Part shown: one piece after another, positions 1 through 9,720 of the stretch
How positions within the stretch are numbered: position 1 is the stretch's first letter
Layout: the number at the start of each line of letters is the position of its first letter
Assembly (NCBI GenBank): GCA_012295275.1
Contig: CM022671.1
Location: 4,609,065 to 4,639,064, forward strand
DNA: 30,000 nucleotides
Source: Chrysomallon squamiferum
Lineage: Eukaryota > Mollusca > Gastropoda > Neomphalida > Peltospiridae
Direction of reading: 5' to 3'
Position numbers and translations under genes: made by a program
The notes under the pieces: generated by a model
What the model saw: the letters and a program-made list of their open reading frames with translations, nothing else
What the model was told of the DNA's origin: nothing
The model's database searches: none

Positions 1-115
1 TAAAATAAATAAAATGAAAATAAAATAAAATAAAATAAAATAAAATAAAATAAAATAAAAAAAAATAAAATAAAATAAAATAAAAAATAAAATAAAATAA
101 AATAAATAAAAAGAA
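1..115. repeat. (TAAAA)n pentanucleotide microsatellite
   Basis: The first 115 bases are almost entirely TAAAA/TAAA units with a few extra A. The tract begins at the window edge, so its full length is unknown. It may be simple slippage or the A-rich tail of a retroposon lying to the left; nothing inside the window decides this. Confidence 0.95.
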
Positions 116-175
116 AGGAATTTTCAAAAAAAACAACAACAAAAAAGGGGGATTGAGAGAGAGAGAGAGAAAATT

Positions 176-800
176 ATGAATGTGAGATTATGTCTGTCAA
201 CAGCAAGATTTTCACATTTTTGCCTTTCTGCTTTTTTCCCGCGTTTCGTGTTTTCAAAGACGTCTGTAACAATGTCAAACAAATTGGCAAAACGCCAATT
301 GTCATCCAAAAAAAAGGACTGGAGTTATTACGTCCCTTGCCACTCGACAATGGACGAAATGAAAAGGTCAATTGACTTGTCAATTTCGTTGATGAGGCAA
401 CACGAAAACTTCTCTAATGAAGATTCTTTCACGCCATCTATCGGCGTTTCACAATGCGCGATTTTTAAACGTTTCCATTTGTTGCGGAGATTTTTGGAAA
501 TTTTAAGCCTCTGAGAACGAGGGGACTGATGAATGATAAAAATTCCTTTGTCTGGTGGTTTCTGAATTGCAAATTTGCTCGCGATACTTAAAAATGCAAA
601 TTGCGTGTTGCCTTTGTCTTCGCTTGCAGTCAGTTCGTGGTTTAATTATTGAGAAAACAACCGTGATGAAGTATTATTGAATCTCGTATTTTATTTCATG
701 CCAGAAAGTTGTCGGAGTTGCAATAATTTAGATTTTAAAGGATTTGGGGAGTTTCGTTTGATGATGGTTATTATTAGTAATGATGATGAATTCACGAGAA
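176..800. other. Single-copy island 1, candidate regulatory element
   Basis: Ordinary-complexity sequence with scattered CpG between two repeats. It holds a full NFI-type palindrome (284-298), a 10-bp perfect palindrome GTCAATTGAC (367-376) followed at 379 by GTCAATT, and a short inverted repeat ACGCC/GGCGT (431-435 and 443-447). A frame of 112 codons runs from 176 to 514, but it has no recognisable domain and a rival frame overlaps it, so I do not call a gene. The concentration of symmetric sites suggests a regulatory element; that is an inference. Confidence 0.45.
284..298. promoter_or_regulatory. NFI-type palindromic site TTGGC-N5-GCCAA
   Basis: Perfect match to the dimeric Nuclear Factor I consensus, two TTGGC half-sites in inverted orientation with a 5-base spacer (AAAAC). 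The symmetry extends one base further on each side (AATTGGC/GCCAATT). NFI proteins are metazoan DNA-binding regulators. The match is seen directly; occupancy is inferred. Confidence 0.6.
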
Positions 801-816
801 GAAGAAGAATAACAAC

Positions 817-847
<31 letters not shown>

Positions 848-976
848 ATAATAATAATAATAATAATAAAGTAATAGCAATAGTAATAATAATAATAATA
901 ATAACAACAAAAACAACAACAACACTAATAAAATGGTAACGGTAATGATAATAATAACAACAACAACAACAACAAT
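797..976. repeat. AAT/AAC degenerate trinucleotide tract
   Basis: A GAAGAA start passes into (AAT)n and then (AAC)n with substitutions that mostly keep the 3-base phase. The phase preservation leaves long stop-free frames of Ile, Asn or Leu, which are artefacts. A second short AAC patch lies at about 1052-1080. Confidence 0.95.
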
Positions 977-1080
977 ACTCAGTCAGTGTATCAATGTGGT
1001 CTTGTTTCTTTATTTTACCAGCAATAGTTACCGCAATATTTGTATCATGAAGAACAACAACAACGACAAAGACAACAATA

Positions 1081-1558
1081 GTATTAACACGAAGAAAAAA
1101 AAAAGAATTAAGAACATCAAATTAATTTATGATAAGCAATATAAAAAAAAAAAAAAAAAAGAAAAAAATAAATAGTATCTTTTTCTTTATTTTGTAAAAT
1201 ACTTAAACTTAATTATTATTACAATTATTCGTTTATTTTATTCAGTCAAATACAAATCTGAAATGAATCATTGAATGTTAAAGCACGTTTTCCCTGGACA
1301 CATCACGAATTAGCCTGCGCCGTATGACCATAATAATGTTTGTCTGTTAGTATGTTAGAAAACTGAATTTAAAAAAAATATATTAAAATAATAATAATAA
1401 ATAAATAAAAAAAAAATAAAAATAAATAAATAAAAAATAAATAAATAAATAAATAAAAAAAATATAAAAAAACAAAAAAAAAATAAATAAATAAATATAT
1501 AAAATAAAAAATAAAAATAATAAAGTAAGCAATAGTCTTACACATCGCCTATGAACTC

Positions 1559-1563
<5 letters not shown>
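1081..1563. repeat. AT-rich stretch with A run and (TAAA)n
   Basis: An A run at 1143-1160 is followed by 200 bases of ordinary AT-rich sequence (1176-1370), then by TAAA/TAAAA-type repeat at about 1376-1526. No frame or RNA signal is seen. The short stretch at 1527-1563 contains TGAACTCA (1552-1559), repeated on the other side of the following A run. Confidence 0.8.

Positions 1564-1601
<38 letters not shown>
1564..1601. repeat. A38 homopolymer
   Basis: Thirty-eight consecutive A on the plus strand. Read on the minus strand it is a T38 run directly after a tRNA-like sequence, where a Pol III terminator would lie. The octamer TGAACTCA flanks it on both sides (1552-1559 and 1613-1620), which could be a target-site duplication or chance. 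Confidence 0.98.
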
Positions 1602-1608
<7 letters not shown>

Positions 1609-1690
1609 GACCTGAACTCACAACCTGTCATTCTCAAACCAGACCACTTAACCAGCGTACACTTACGATAACTTGTCTTACGAACAAAAA
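1602..1690 (-). mobile_element. tRNA-like SINE remnant (A box and weak B box)
   Basis: On the minus strand the sequence TGGTTAAGTGG (1654-1644) fits the Pol III A-box pattern, and GAGTTCAGGTC (1619-1609) is a degenerate B box. Between them is an anticodon-arm-like segment with imperfect pairing. The A-to-B spacing is about 24 bases, shorter than the roughly 32 of a normal tRNA, and no acceptor stem pairs, so this is not a working tRNA gene. The T run that follows on the same strand suits a Pol III transcript end. A decayed tRNA-derived SINE head is the best reading; chance resemblance remains possible. Confidence 0.45.
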
Positions 1691-1864
1691 AACACCTCTC
1701 GTATTTTTTTAAAAGAAACGAAACTTTTCGGCGAAGTTCTCTTCTCCGCGGTCGAAGAAGCAGCGAGGATCGATGAACACTAATTAAAAGCGATGTTATG
1801 TGTGTACGAACGCCAGTCGAAATACCGGCCTCGTTCGCTCTGGTGTTCATAATTAATCTGGCAG

Positions 1865-1921
1865 TCATGGCGGACTTGTCAAGTGTAAAATGAAATAGTC
1901 GAGTTTAGGAAGCCGCCATGA
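1865..1921. promoter_or_regulatory. Inverted pair of ATGGCGG (YY1/Pho-like) sites
   Basis: Nine bases, TCATGGCGG, recur as the exact reverse complement 39 bases later. The core GCCAT/ATGGC with flanking CGG resembles the binding site of YY1/Pleiohomeotic zinc-finger proteins. The symmetry is seen; the protein assignment is inferred. Confidence 0.45.
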
Positions 1922-2012
1922 AAGCGATGCCACTGTTATAAGATTGATTAGTCAGCAATCACACGCGGTCGTTTCCGTCAATATTGTGATAACAGCCCAG
2001 TTATGTCAACTC

Positions 2013-2024
2013 TGACGTGACGTC
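2013..2024. promoter_or_regulatory. Overlapping CRE half-sites
   Basis: TGACGT followed, sharing a T, by TGACGTC. Both fit the half-site of CREB/ATF bZIP proteins. It lies in the same island as the ATGGCGG pair. Confidence 0.4.
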
Positions 2025-2212
2025 GTAAACGAAAGGCGGCGGTCATATTTTAATATAAGAATTATCAATTGTCTCCCTTGACTGACGAAGCGAACGTAAA
2101 AGGGGGTAACGAACCAGCGACGCTAGAAGTTCTTCTCGCGTAGTTTAGACCGGGAAATAACAAATCATTTCGAAATTGCTTTCTTTGCCATTAATATCGA
2201 CAACTGTTTGAG

Positions 2213-2230
2213 TTTTTTTTTTTTTTTTTT
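2213..2230. repeat. T18 homopolymer
   Basis: Eighteen T ending the preceding island. The next 190 bases (2231-2420) are plain AT-rich sequence in which I see nothing further. Confidence 0.95.
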
Positions 2231-2418
2231 CTTTCCTGAAACATTATTTATTCTGTCTGGTGTTCGTTTATCAAGAAAATGTCTTGTGTGTTCCACGACT
2301 GGAAAATTCTTGAACTTAAGACTTTGGACTTTTCTATCTGTTTTCTATTCCTTTGTTGTAATACTGTTAGGTGAAGATGTTTAAAGCTGATAGGTCTTAG
2401 ATAACAATATTTTAAATT

Positions 2419-2656
<238 letters not shown>

Positions 2657-2685
2657 TGAACAAACACACATTTTCAATATTTTCT

Positions 2686-2805
2686 TCTTCTTACTATAAT
2701 GATTACAACTACTAAACTATTACTAGTAGTACTATTAGTGCCACTGCTACAACTAGTGCTGTTGTTGCTAATACAACAACTGCTACTACCAATACCATCA
2801 CTTTA
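2686..2805. repeat. Degenerate ACT/ACA trinucleotide tract
   Basis: Three-base periodicity with many substitutions, for example ACTACTA, TAGTAGTAC and ACAACTG. It looks like an old microsatellite. Confidence 0.75.
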
Positions 2806-2828
2806 TGAACAATTTTGTTCATAAAATT

Positions 2829-2840
2829 ATACACATATAC

Positions 2841-2880
<40 letters not shown>
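2829..2880. repeat. (CATA)n-(TA)n compound repeat
   Basis: CATACATA units pass into a TA run of about 20 bases. Following bases to 3183 are AT-rich single-copy sequence without a supported feature. Confidence 0.95.
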
Positions 2881-2881
<1 letters not shown>

Positions 2882-3178
2882 AACACGTATATGAACGTAT
2901 GTGTTAAAATACATGCGCTTATATTTCTTCATACATTGACATACTTTGTTTGTAATTTATACCAATACAGACAATTAAGATTTAATAAATTCTGTTTACA
3001 AATTTTCATGTCATCATCTCAACAGGAGGCTGTTTTATCATACTGCTCACAGCAACATTTTTTTTTCAGTTTTTTGTTTACACAATATTTGTTTAACTAA
3101 CCACATAATAATAAAATTAGTTTATTAGCGAAGATGACAGAAATAACTATCAACAGGCGGTCTATTCCTACTTTTTTA

Positions 3179-3183
<5 letters not shown>

Positions 3184-3214
<31 letters not shown>
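3184..3214. repeat. T31 homopolymer
   Basis: Thirty-one T directly before a GC-richer island starting GCCGCGGG. On the minus strand it would be an A tail, but no retroposon body is recognisable beside it. Confidence 0.97.
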
Positions 3215-3216
<2 letters not shown>

Positions 3217-3655
3217 CGCGGGTCTGATTCAGTTCAGATTGCTCATTGAGCTCAAAACTTTTTAGAGAGCTGCTATAAATTTAACTCACTGCTAGGGAAT
3301 TCCAAATGGCTCGCTCCTATTGCAAGAAAAACGAAAAAAGGACATCAACGAAAACTGATAATGCCCCAGTCAGGAAGTGTGTTAAGGTCCATCATCAAAT
3401 TAAAGTGACAGTTGCCCGGGGTTCATCAACAGATTGTTATCCGGGGGTCAGCAAGGGTCTGAAAGCGTGGACAATATATTTAATTGAGTTTAAAGTAGAA
3501 ATTTCGGCGCTCGACTGGTTCTGAGTCACCTGATGATGTAACGATGAGTCGCTGCTTTAAGAGGGAGCGGAGCAGCAGGTGTGTAGTGAGCAGTCTATTA
3601 AGATGGTTGAAGATTGCATTTTCTGAAAGATTCAAAACTATTGCAGAAAAAAAAA
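3215..3655. other. Single-copy island 3
   Basis: Ordinary-complexity sequence with scattered CpG. It contains a 72-codon frame (3306-3524, plus) of mixed composition ending in a TGA. I do not recognise the protein, the start context is weak, and no splice or domain evidence supports it. AP-1-like GAGTCA/GAGTC motifs lie at about 3522-3553. A regulatory island is likelier than an exon. Confidence 0.35.
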
Positions 3656-3925
3656 GATTGAAGAGAAAGAACGAGAGAGAGAGAGCGAGAGAGAGAGTAA
3701 AAAAAATGTAACCTTATTTTCTCGGACAAGACGAGAAAAGAAAGGAAAAAAAATTATTGAAATAATAACACGAAAAAGAATTTTGGAGAGAAAAAAAAAA
3801 GTAATTTTATTTTGTATGATAGACGTCTAGGAGTTAACAAAAAAAAAACAAAAAAATGAAGGGAAAAAAATCTTTTTTATTTAAATGAAAAAAAAAAAAA
3901 AAAAAAAAAAAAGAAAGAAAAAAAA
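3656..3925. repeat. Purine-rich A/GA block
   Basis: Plus-strand purines dominate: GA repeats at 3672-3697 and A runs, the longest at about 3889-3911. It separates island 3 from the next AT-rich stretch. Confidence 0.85.
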
Positions 3926-4235
3926 TTAAATTCTACCACAGTGTCATTCGTTAACTGAAATTAATGTCATTGGTTCTTTCTCGACTTTCATTATGAGGAC
4001 ATTAACGAATTACAGTTTGAAGTCCTAGAAAATAGAAAAACGTGAAAAAATAGTTAAAAAGTCAAATAAGGACGTTCCACTGGTATTACTAAAAAGTTTT
4101 TTTAACGTCTTGCAGTATCGAGAGACGTAGTCACTGCATGTTTTAATGTGTAAATATACCGAAGTTTAAATAAATTGATACAAATATACAATGGTAAGTA
4201 AGCGTATAAATATAATTATAAAAAAGTCTCACTGA
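3926..4235. other. AT-rich stretch with imperfect inverted repeat
   Basis: Sequence around 3943-3968 (GTCATTCGTTAACTG then ATTAATGTC) is an imperfect reverse complement of 3998-4018 (GACATTAACGAATTACAG), with a loop of about 29 bases. It could fold as a stem of roughly 18-20 pairs with gaps. Nothing else is seen. Confidence 0.4.
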
Positions 4236-4283
4236 AAAAAAAAAAAAAAAAGTAAGTACTTTAAGTGATGCCCAGTGATGTTA

Positions 4284-4400
4284 AGAAGAAGAAGAAACAA
4301 ACCATCATCATCATCATCACCACCAACACCACCACCACCAACACCAACAACAACAACAACACCTAATAATATCAATAATAATAATAATAATAATAATACA
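4284..4400. repeat. Mosaic trinucleotide tract GAA-ATC-ACC-AAC-AAT
   Basis: Successive blocks of different trinucleotides in the same 3-base phase, typical of a microsatellite diversified by substitution and slippage. A short (CT)n with CTGT interruptions follows at 4426-4460. Confidence 0.95.
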
Positions 4401-4465
4401 GTACGTTTTTCTAGACATTGAATTATCTCTCTGTCTCTCTCTCTCTGTCTGTCTGACTATCTCTG

Positions 4466-4900
4466 CTTCTGTGTCCATCGATCCGAGAAATATTGGATTT
4501 CTGTGTACGTACGAACAAGAGAACGGGATTGAATTATCAGTTTCTTATTTGATAATCTCCAATCGTTTCTGACCAGAGAGTCTGGCGTTTAATAATTGCA
4601 GACAACCGCCTCATGTCATCTGGAAAGGAAAATGTGATTTTCAAATTTGCCGTCACATCGTACGTTAGATGAATATTGATAAATCACTCCACACGCACGC
4701 CAGGACACACACACACACGCACACACACACGCCAGACGGTATCTCCAGAGATATAATTGGATTAACGGGGGCTATCACTGAATCGGCTGGCTGTCCATCA
4801 AGATGTCCTGGTTTCTTGTGTAGGCTTTCTGGACAAACCAGATCAAAGACTCGAATATTCGTAGACACTGTCCTGAAGCAATTATTATAAACCCTGTGTG
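4466..4900. other. Single-copy island 4 with (CA)n core
   Basis: Two ordinary-complexity segments (4466-4688 and 4732-4900) flank a short (CA)n tract with CGC interruptions at 4690-4731. Frames on both strands read through the CA tract and are not credible genes. From 4901 to 5255 the sequence is AT-rich with nothing recognisable. Confidence 0.4.
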
Positions 4901-5255
4901 TTTCAAAATACGCTGATATTTGTTGGGGAATATTTTTTTTATATGATTGACAAAGAAAGTTTAGTTTGGAACATTTGAATGGTCACATTCATTGTTTTAT
5001 TGTTTTAGTTTTTTTGAAGAATTCTGTAATAATTTCTGCGATGATTTCTAAGTTAACAAAGTCATCTTCCCTTGGAACATCAAGAAGGTACATTCTAAAT
5101 ATGATTCCAGAAACATTAAGATAACTTCATTTAACATAAAACTAAAAATTATTAACATGTTCTTGAAATGATTATCATACCTTACCAAACTATAGTTATT
5201 AAATACCATAAGATCATTCTAAATATTAGAATTTCAACACTGGATGGATATTAAC

Positions 5256-5371
5256 ATGGTGATAATAATAATAACAATATCAACAACAACAGCAACAATA
5301 AAATAATAATAATAATAATAACAACAATAACGACAACGACAACAACAACAATAATAATATAATGATAATGA
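5256..5371. repeat. AAT/AAC degenerate trinucleotide tract
   Basis: GATAATAATAATAAC units and variants including CGACAACGACAAC, all in 3-base phase. Confidence 0.93.
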
Positions 5372-5379
5372 AAACAAAC

Positions 5380-5455
5380 ATTTCCTTCCTTCTTTCTTTC
5401 TTTTCCTTTCTTCTTGTTTCTAAAACTTCTTCTTCAATTCTTTAATTCTTCATTT

Positions 5456-5517
<62 letters not shown>

Positions 5518-5590
5518 TTTTCTTCTTCTTCAATTCTTCATTTTCTTCATTCTCTCTCCTATTTTTCTTCTTCTTCTTCTCCATACGTCA
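5380..5590. repeat. Pyrimidine-rich block with (TC)n
   Basis: TTTC/TTC repeats flank a (TC)n tract at about 5459-5515. The motif TTCTTCTTCAATTCTTCATTTTCTTC occurs in similar form on both sides of the TC tract (about 5425-5460 and 5519-5550), which suggests the TC expansion split or copied a short TTC-rich repeat. Confidence 0.85.
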
Positions 5591-5988
5591 CTTAGTGATT
5601 AGTTTACATCTCTGTCACTTTCGTTCAGAACATTTCTAAACTTTAAACTCATCGTCTGTCTCTCTGTGTCTCTCTTCTCTTCACTTTGACGAGATTTATT
5701 TCATTTCTTCAAACACAGACGATTTCTGAGAATTAGTCCACGCCGAACTCCTGAAAAGCAAACAAGCTACACTCACTTTGATACAGTTCATCAGGACAGA
5801 CGGGTTTATCAAAGCAATACACTCGATAATCCGGACAAATTGGCAGCTCGACAAGCCCTCATTAAAGGTTGACGCTGTATAATACCCGCATGAAATTAAC
5901 TTAGTCTTGACCTTTTCGACGATTCTCCTATTCACGGCATCAGTCTGAAATGAAAACCAGCTCAGTGGAACTCTCTAGACCCCCATTT
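5591..5988. other. Single-copy island 5
   Basis: About 400 bases of ordinary complexity with CpG, ending in a T25 run (5989-6013). A minus-strand frame (5935-5696) has mixed composition but no recognised domain. Candidate conserved non-coding element only. Confidence 0.35.
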
Positions 5989-6013
5989 CTTTTTTTTTTT
6001 TTTTTTTTTTTTT
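5989..6013. repeat. T25 homopolymer
   Basis: Twenty-five T. The following 6014-6250 is AT-rich single-copy sequence with one ATGGCG at about 6091-6096 and no supported gene. Confidence 0.95.
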
Positions 6014-6274
6014 CGACATTGTGCGAGAATTTAATTTCCTTTGTCAAAATCCTGTCCCCACTTATAGGCATCTTTTAACAACACCCTTGGATGGCGTGTT
6101 TTATTAAATTCTTCAAGACTCTTCCTACTACCCCGAATTGACGTTTCCATTCGTTAATATCAGAATGTTTTTTTTCCTTTCACATCTCAGCAGCGTTTAC
6201 AGATATTTGCTGTTTATGGTACGTGTACCGTACAGAAGCATTTCCAGCCATAAAACGGAAAATACCAACGACAG

Positions 6275-6710
6275 CAACTGCAGTAATATCAATAATGATG
6301 ATGATGATAAAACTGATGTTACTATTACCATTATAGTCACCACCAGCATCATTACTAATAGCACCACCATTACTATACACTGCTGCTACTGCTACTACTA
6401 CTAATATTAACACAAACAACAGCAACGGTAATAATAATAACAATATCAACAACAGCAACGGTAATAATAATAACAATATCAACAACAACAACAACAACAA
6501 CAATAATAAAACAAAAAACAAACAATATTAATAGCAGTAGTAGTAACAACAAAATAATAACAAAAATAACAATAACAATAATGTCATCATCATCACCATT
6601 AATACTTTATTATCATCATAATCCTTATTATAATTATAATTATTATAATAATAATTAATATATTATTGTTATTACTATTTTCATTATGGTGATAATGTAC
6701 TGATTTTTAA
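6275..6710. repeat. Long mosaic trinucleotide tract with a 33-bp duplication
   Basis: AAT, GAT, ACC, ACT, AAC and ATT blocks follow one another. Inside it, a 33-bp segment beginning AGCAACGGTAATAATAAT at 6421 is repeated exactly one unit later at 6454, showing a tandem duplication longer than the basic triplet. Leu/Ile and Thr-rich frames here are artefacts. Confidence 0.9.
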
Positions 6711-6714
6711 CATA

Positions 6715-7000
6715 TTGCTTAATCGTTTTTTCTTTATTTTTCATTCCTTTCTCGTTTCTTTGTTTATTTCACTTTTCTGTATGACTTTCTTTCAGTTTTA
6801 TTTTCTTTCTATCTGGTTTTTACTTTTTTATCAGATTCTTTCTTTCTTTTTAATTTCTCTTCCATTTTTTCTTTCTTTCATTTTTTTTCCTCGTCCTTCG
6901 TCATTTTAGCTTTCGTTTTCAGTTTTCTTCTTCCTTCTTTCTTATTTTTTTTTTTTTTTTTTTTTTTTTCGTTTTCTTACAAACTTGTTTTTCTTTCTGT
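6715..7000. repeat. T-rich TTTC/TTTA block
   Basis: Pyrimidine-rich plus strand with TTTCTTTC units and a T run at about 6946-6969. Nothing recognisable lies in the AT-rich sequence from 7001 to 7500 apart from another T-rich patch at 7327-7375. Confidence 0.85.
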
Positions 7001-7507
7001 TGAATCTATCATATAAAAACTTTGACATTTTCACCAAATTTTCATTTTTTTTTATCTGAAATGCCAATCATATAAAACCTACACCTCTTTTTCTTCCTGT
7101 AATTTCTTTTTATTAAATTCTTTACTTCCTTTTCAAACAGCATATCAGTGCACATTTAAAAACCACACTACATTAATTTCCCGTTCTTGCCATGAAACGT
7201 TCCCCTAATAATAGTAATACTCTATATTATGAAAATTAAAGCCTGACACAAATTTTTTGCTGCTAAATAAAAAAAATAATTGCTTATTACTGTTTTGAAG
7301 TGACAAATTATGTAATGCTGATATACTTTTTTATTTTTTTTTTTTTTTTTATTTTTTTTTATGTACATTTTTTTTATTTTCGAGATGGCACTTTTAGCAA
7401 ATTATCCAATTTATTATTTATTAATAATAATTTATTCTATTAAAATGATGGAATATCAAAATAAAATTATCTGATTCCTCCGTTTTTCAGTGTTCTCTTT
7501 TGGGATT

Positions 7508-7638
7508 CCTCTCTCTCTCTTTCTTTCTTTCTCTCTCTCTCTCTATTTCTCTATGTCTGTATGTATGTAAATATGTTGTACGTGTGAATACATATGTATG
7601 TATGTGTGTATGTATGTATATGTGTGTATATTTGTATA

Positions 7639-7691
<53 letters not shown>

Positions 7692-7745
7692 CATACATAT
7701 GTCTGCATATACAAACACACACATGTATATCTCTATCTATCTCAC
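7508..7745. repeat. Compound quasi-palindromic microsatellite
   Basis: Order on the plus strand is (TC)n, (TGTA)n, (TG)n, (TA)n about 45 bases, (CATA)n, (CA)n, (TATC)n. Left and right arms are broadly reverse complements around the TA core, so the tract can fold on itself. Tyr-Ile frames on both strands are artefacts. Confidence 0.93.
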
Positions 7746-8022
7746 TGTTTAAAATATAAACATTTTCGTTTATCTAAACTTTAACCACCATCACTGTAAA
7801 AACGTGACCACTGTGTTAGCAGCATCTGATCTAGCTGTCCTTCACAGATCCTAAACGAGTAAGAAATATCCTGCGCAGAACGAGCCAGAAGTGAAAACAG
7901 ACCAGACGATAACCTTTAAAGAACTCACCTTACGATCCATCTTTTCTTAACCTAAAACATTCAAACCACTGGTCTCTGAAATTCCTTTCCATTTATACTT
8001 GAACGCAAAGAAGAAATGTAAC
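7746..8022. other. Single-copy stretch 6
   Basis: Ordinary-complexity sequence with scattered CpG (for example CTGCGCAGAACGAGCC near 7870). No coding frame or repeat is seen. Confidence 0.3.
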
Positions 8023-8050
8023 AAAAAAAAAAAAAAAAAAAAAAAAAAAA
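8023..8050. repeat. A28 homopolymer
   Basis: Twenty-eight A, followed at 8070-8079 by a second short A run. Confidence 0.96.
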
Positions 8051-8089
8051 CAACGTAGATACATAAAGAAAAAAAAAAACCCGGTCAAA

Positions 8090-8530
8090 TAACACTTGTT
8101 ATCACGTGACCTGCCCGACATCAAAATGGCTGGTTTCATTAGCGTTACCCTTGCAGCAAGCGGCTGTTATTGGTGACGAAAAGGTTGTCTTACTGCGGAA
8201 ACAACTGTCATCTGCTGGAGGTGATTGCGCCCAAAGGGAGGGTTCTCTCGGTGTCGAGGAGGAAATTACAGGTTAGAAGAGAATACAGGAAATACGAAAC
8301 TCTTCAGTGAGTGAGGAAGAGTTTTCAAGCATGGACTATATTGGTATACAAGACGTCTTGAAACCACTGCTTGTTATTAACAGAAAAGAAGAGGTTATTG
8401 ACAGTGGTGTATATCGAATTGTTAAGAATGTATCTAAATTGAGAATTCGTTATTAAGAGGAAAACGGCATGTATGTGTTAAAAATGTAAAAACTGGGTCT
8501 GATGTTAAAAGGAATGTACAAGGAAAGTAT
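8090..8530. other. Single-copy island 7 with TCACGTGA E-box
   Basis: CpG-containing sequence starting with the palindromic octamer TCACGTGA (8102-8109), then TCAAAATGGC (about 8120) and a stretch of balanced composition to about 8330, becoming AT-rich. No coding frame is supported. The octamer is the classic site of USF/MITF/TFE-type bHLH-zip factors. Confidence 0.45.
8102..8109. promoter_or_regulatory. Palindromic E-box TCACGTGA
   Basis: Perfect 8-bp palindrome with CACGTG core followed by C, so CACGTGAC. The same CACGTGAC octamer recurs at 16095-16102 and 20867-20874. Confidence 0.45.
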
Positions 8531-8594
8531 ATGTGGACTATAACAATATTTTTCTTTTCTTATTATTATTGTTGTGATTCTCTACGTTATCATC

Positions 8595-8596
<2 letters not shown>

Positions 8597-8638
<42 letters not shown>
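8597..8638. repeat. (CAT)n trinucleotide tract
   Basis: Fourteen near-perfect ATC repeats. The His run in one frame is an artefact. Confidence 0.98.
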
Positions 8639-9054
8639 TATTATCATATTACTACCGCTCATAACAAAAGTACATTTACATGTACTGATTTTATGTTCGG
8701 TTTAAATGAAAACTGTTTTTAGTTGTTTGTATTTTTTTTTTTTTTTTTAGTTCTAAACCAAACATTAAGCACTAAAGAAGTAACTTTAAACAATAAATAA
8801 CAGACAAGTATAAATAAATAAATAAATAAATAGACAAATATACAAATAGAAAACGGTGAAAGTTTTGAAGAAGAAATGTTTACCTAACAGACTTCGTTTG
8901 TATTTAGCGGACTGTTCATGTTAACAAATAAAAATTTACTTCTTTGAAAAATAATACGTAAATTTCATAAACACATTACTAAAAAAAAAAAAAAAAAAAT
9001 AAATAATAAGATATACAGAAGGAAACAATCGCGTGAAAAAAAAAAAAAATCATG
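8639..9054. other. AT-rich stretch with T, AATA and A runs
   Basis: Contains a T run at about 8731-8749, (AATA)n at 8811-8831, and A runs at 8981-8999 and 9037-9049. No gene or other structure is seen. Confidence 0.7.
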
Positions 9055-9629
9055 ACAGCAAAAGAAATGTGACAAGAAATGTGTTTATTAACTCGTGATA
9101 TGTGACTTGCATGCACCACTGTTTATCGCTACTTCAGTCAGTTTCCTCTCAGAATATCTGATTATCTACATAACTCGATAATAATCGTCATAAACGCCTG
9201 GGAGATAAAATATATGAATCATCACTCGGCCGCATCGTAGATGGTCAAACGATTTGCTCGTGATGTGAATGTCAAATCCAAATTATCAACAGCAAGAGAG
9301 AGACAGAAAACATGGAGAGGTTAAAAAAAAAAAAAAAAAAAGAGAGAGAGAGAGATCTTAGAAAATAAATGAAGAAATGTAGATTGTCAAATGAAAGGAG
9401 TATGACCGGAATAATAAATTCAAAATTACAGGAGAGGAGAAAAAGAAGATGATGAAAACCAAATGGACAAGCTATAAGAAAATACGTAAAGAATTCTAGA
9501 TTGGGAAAACAAAGTGGTGTGACAAGAATACTGAAAGCCCAATTTGGTAACTATCACAATAAGTATATAAAAAAATAATAATAATATGCAACAATAAACA
9601 GAGAGAGAGAGAGACAGAGAGAGAGTGGG

Positions 9630-9720
<91 letters not shown>

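Larger units (their letters stand above)
1691..2212. other. Single-copy CpG-containing island 2, candidate regulatory element
   Basis: About 520 bases without microsatellite and with frequent CpG. It contains a 9-bp inverted pair TCATGGCGG/CCGCCATGA (1865-1873 and 1913-1921), the inverted repeat TGATT/AATCA around 1945-1960, and overlapping CRE half-sites TGACGT and TGACGTC (2013-2024). No coding frame stands out. This is one of the best candidates for a conserved non-coding element in the window. Confidence 0.5.

Noticed and set aside
176-514. 112-codon plus-strand frame as a gene
   Set aside because: Mixed composition but overlapped by other open frames and full of symmetric DNA motifs; no protein family recognised.
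1602-1690. Functional tRNA gene
   Set aside because: No acceptor stem, short A-to-B spacing and poor arm pairing; kept only as a SINE-like remnant.
3306-3524. 72-codon plus-strand frame as a gene
   Set aside because: No domain recognised, weak start context and a length expected by chance.
5091-5235. Possible 124-bp tandem repeat based on CATTCTAAATAT at 5091 and 5215
   Set aside because: Similarity fades after about 12-25 bases and is within reach of chance in AT-rich sequence.
8597-8638. Poly-histidine coding segment
   Set aside because: A (CAT)n microsatellite with no surrounding coding frame.
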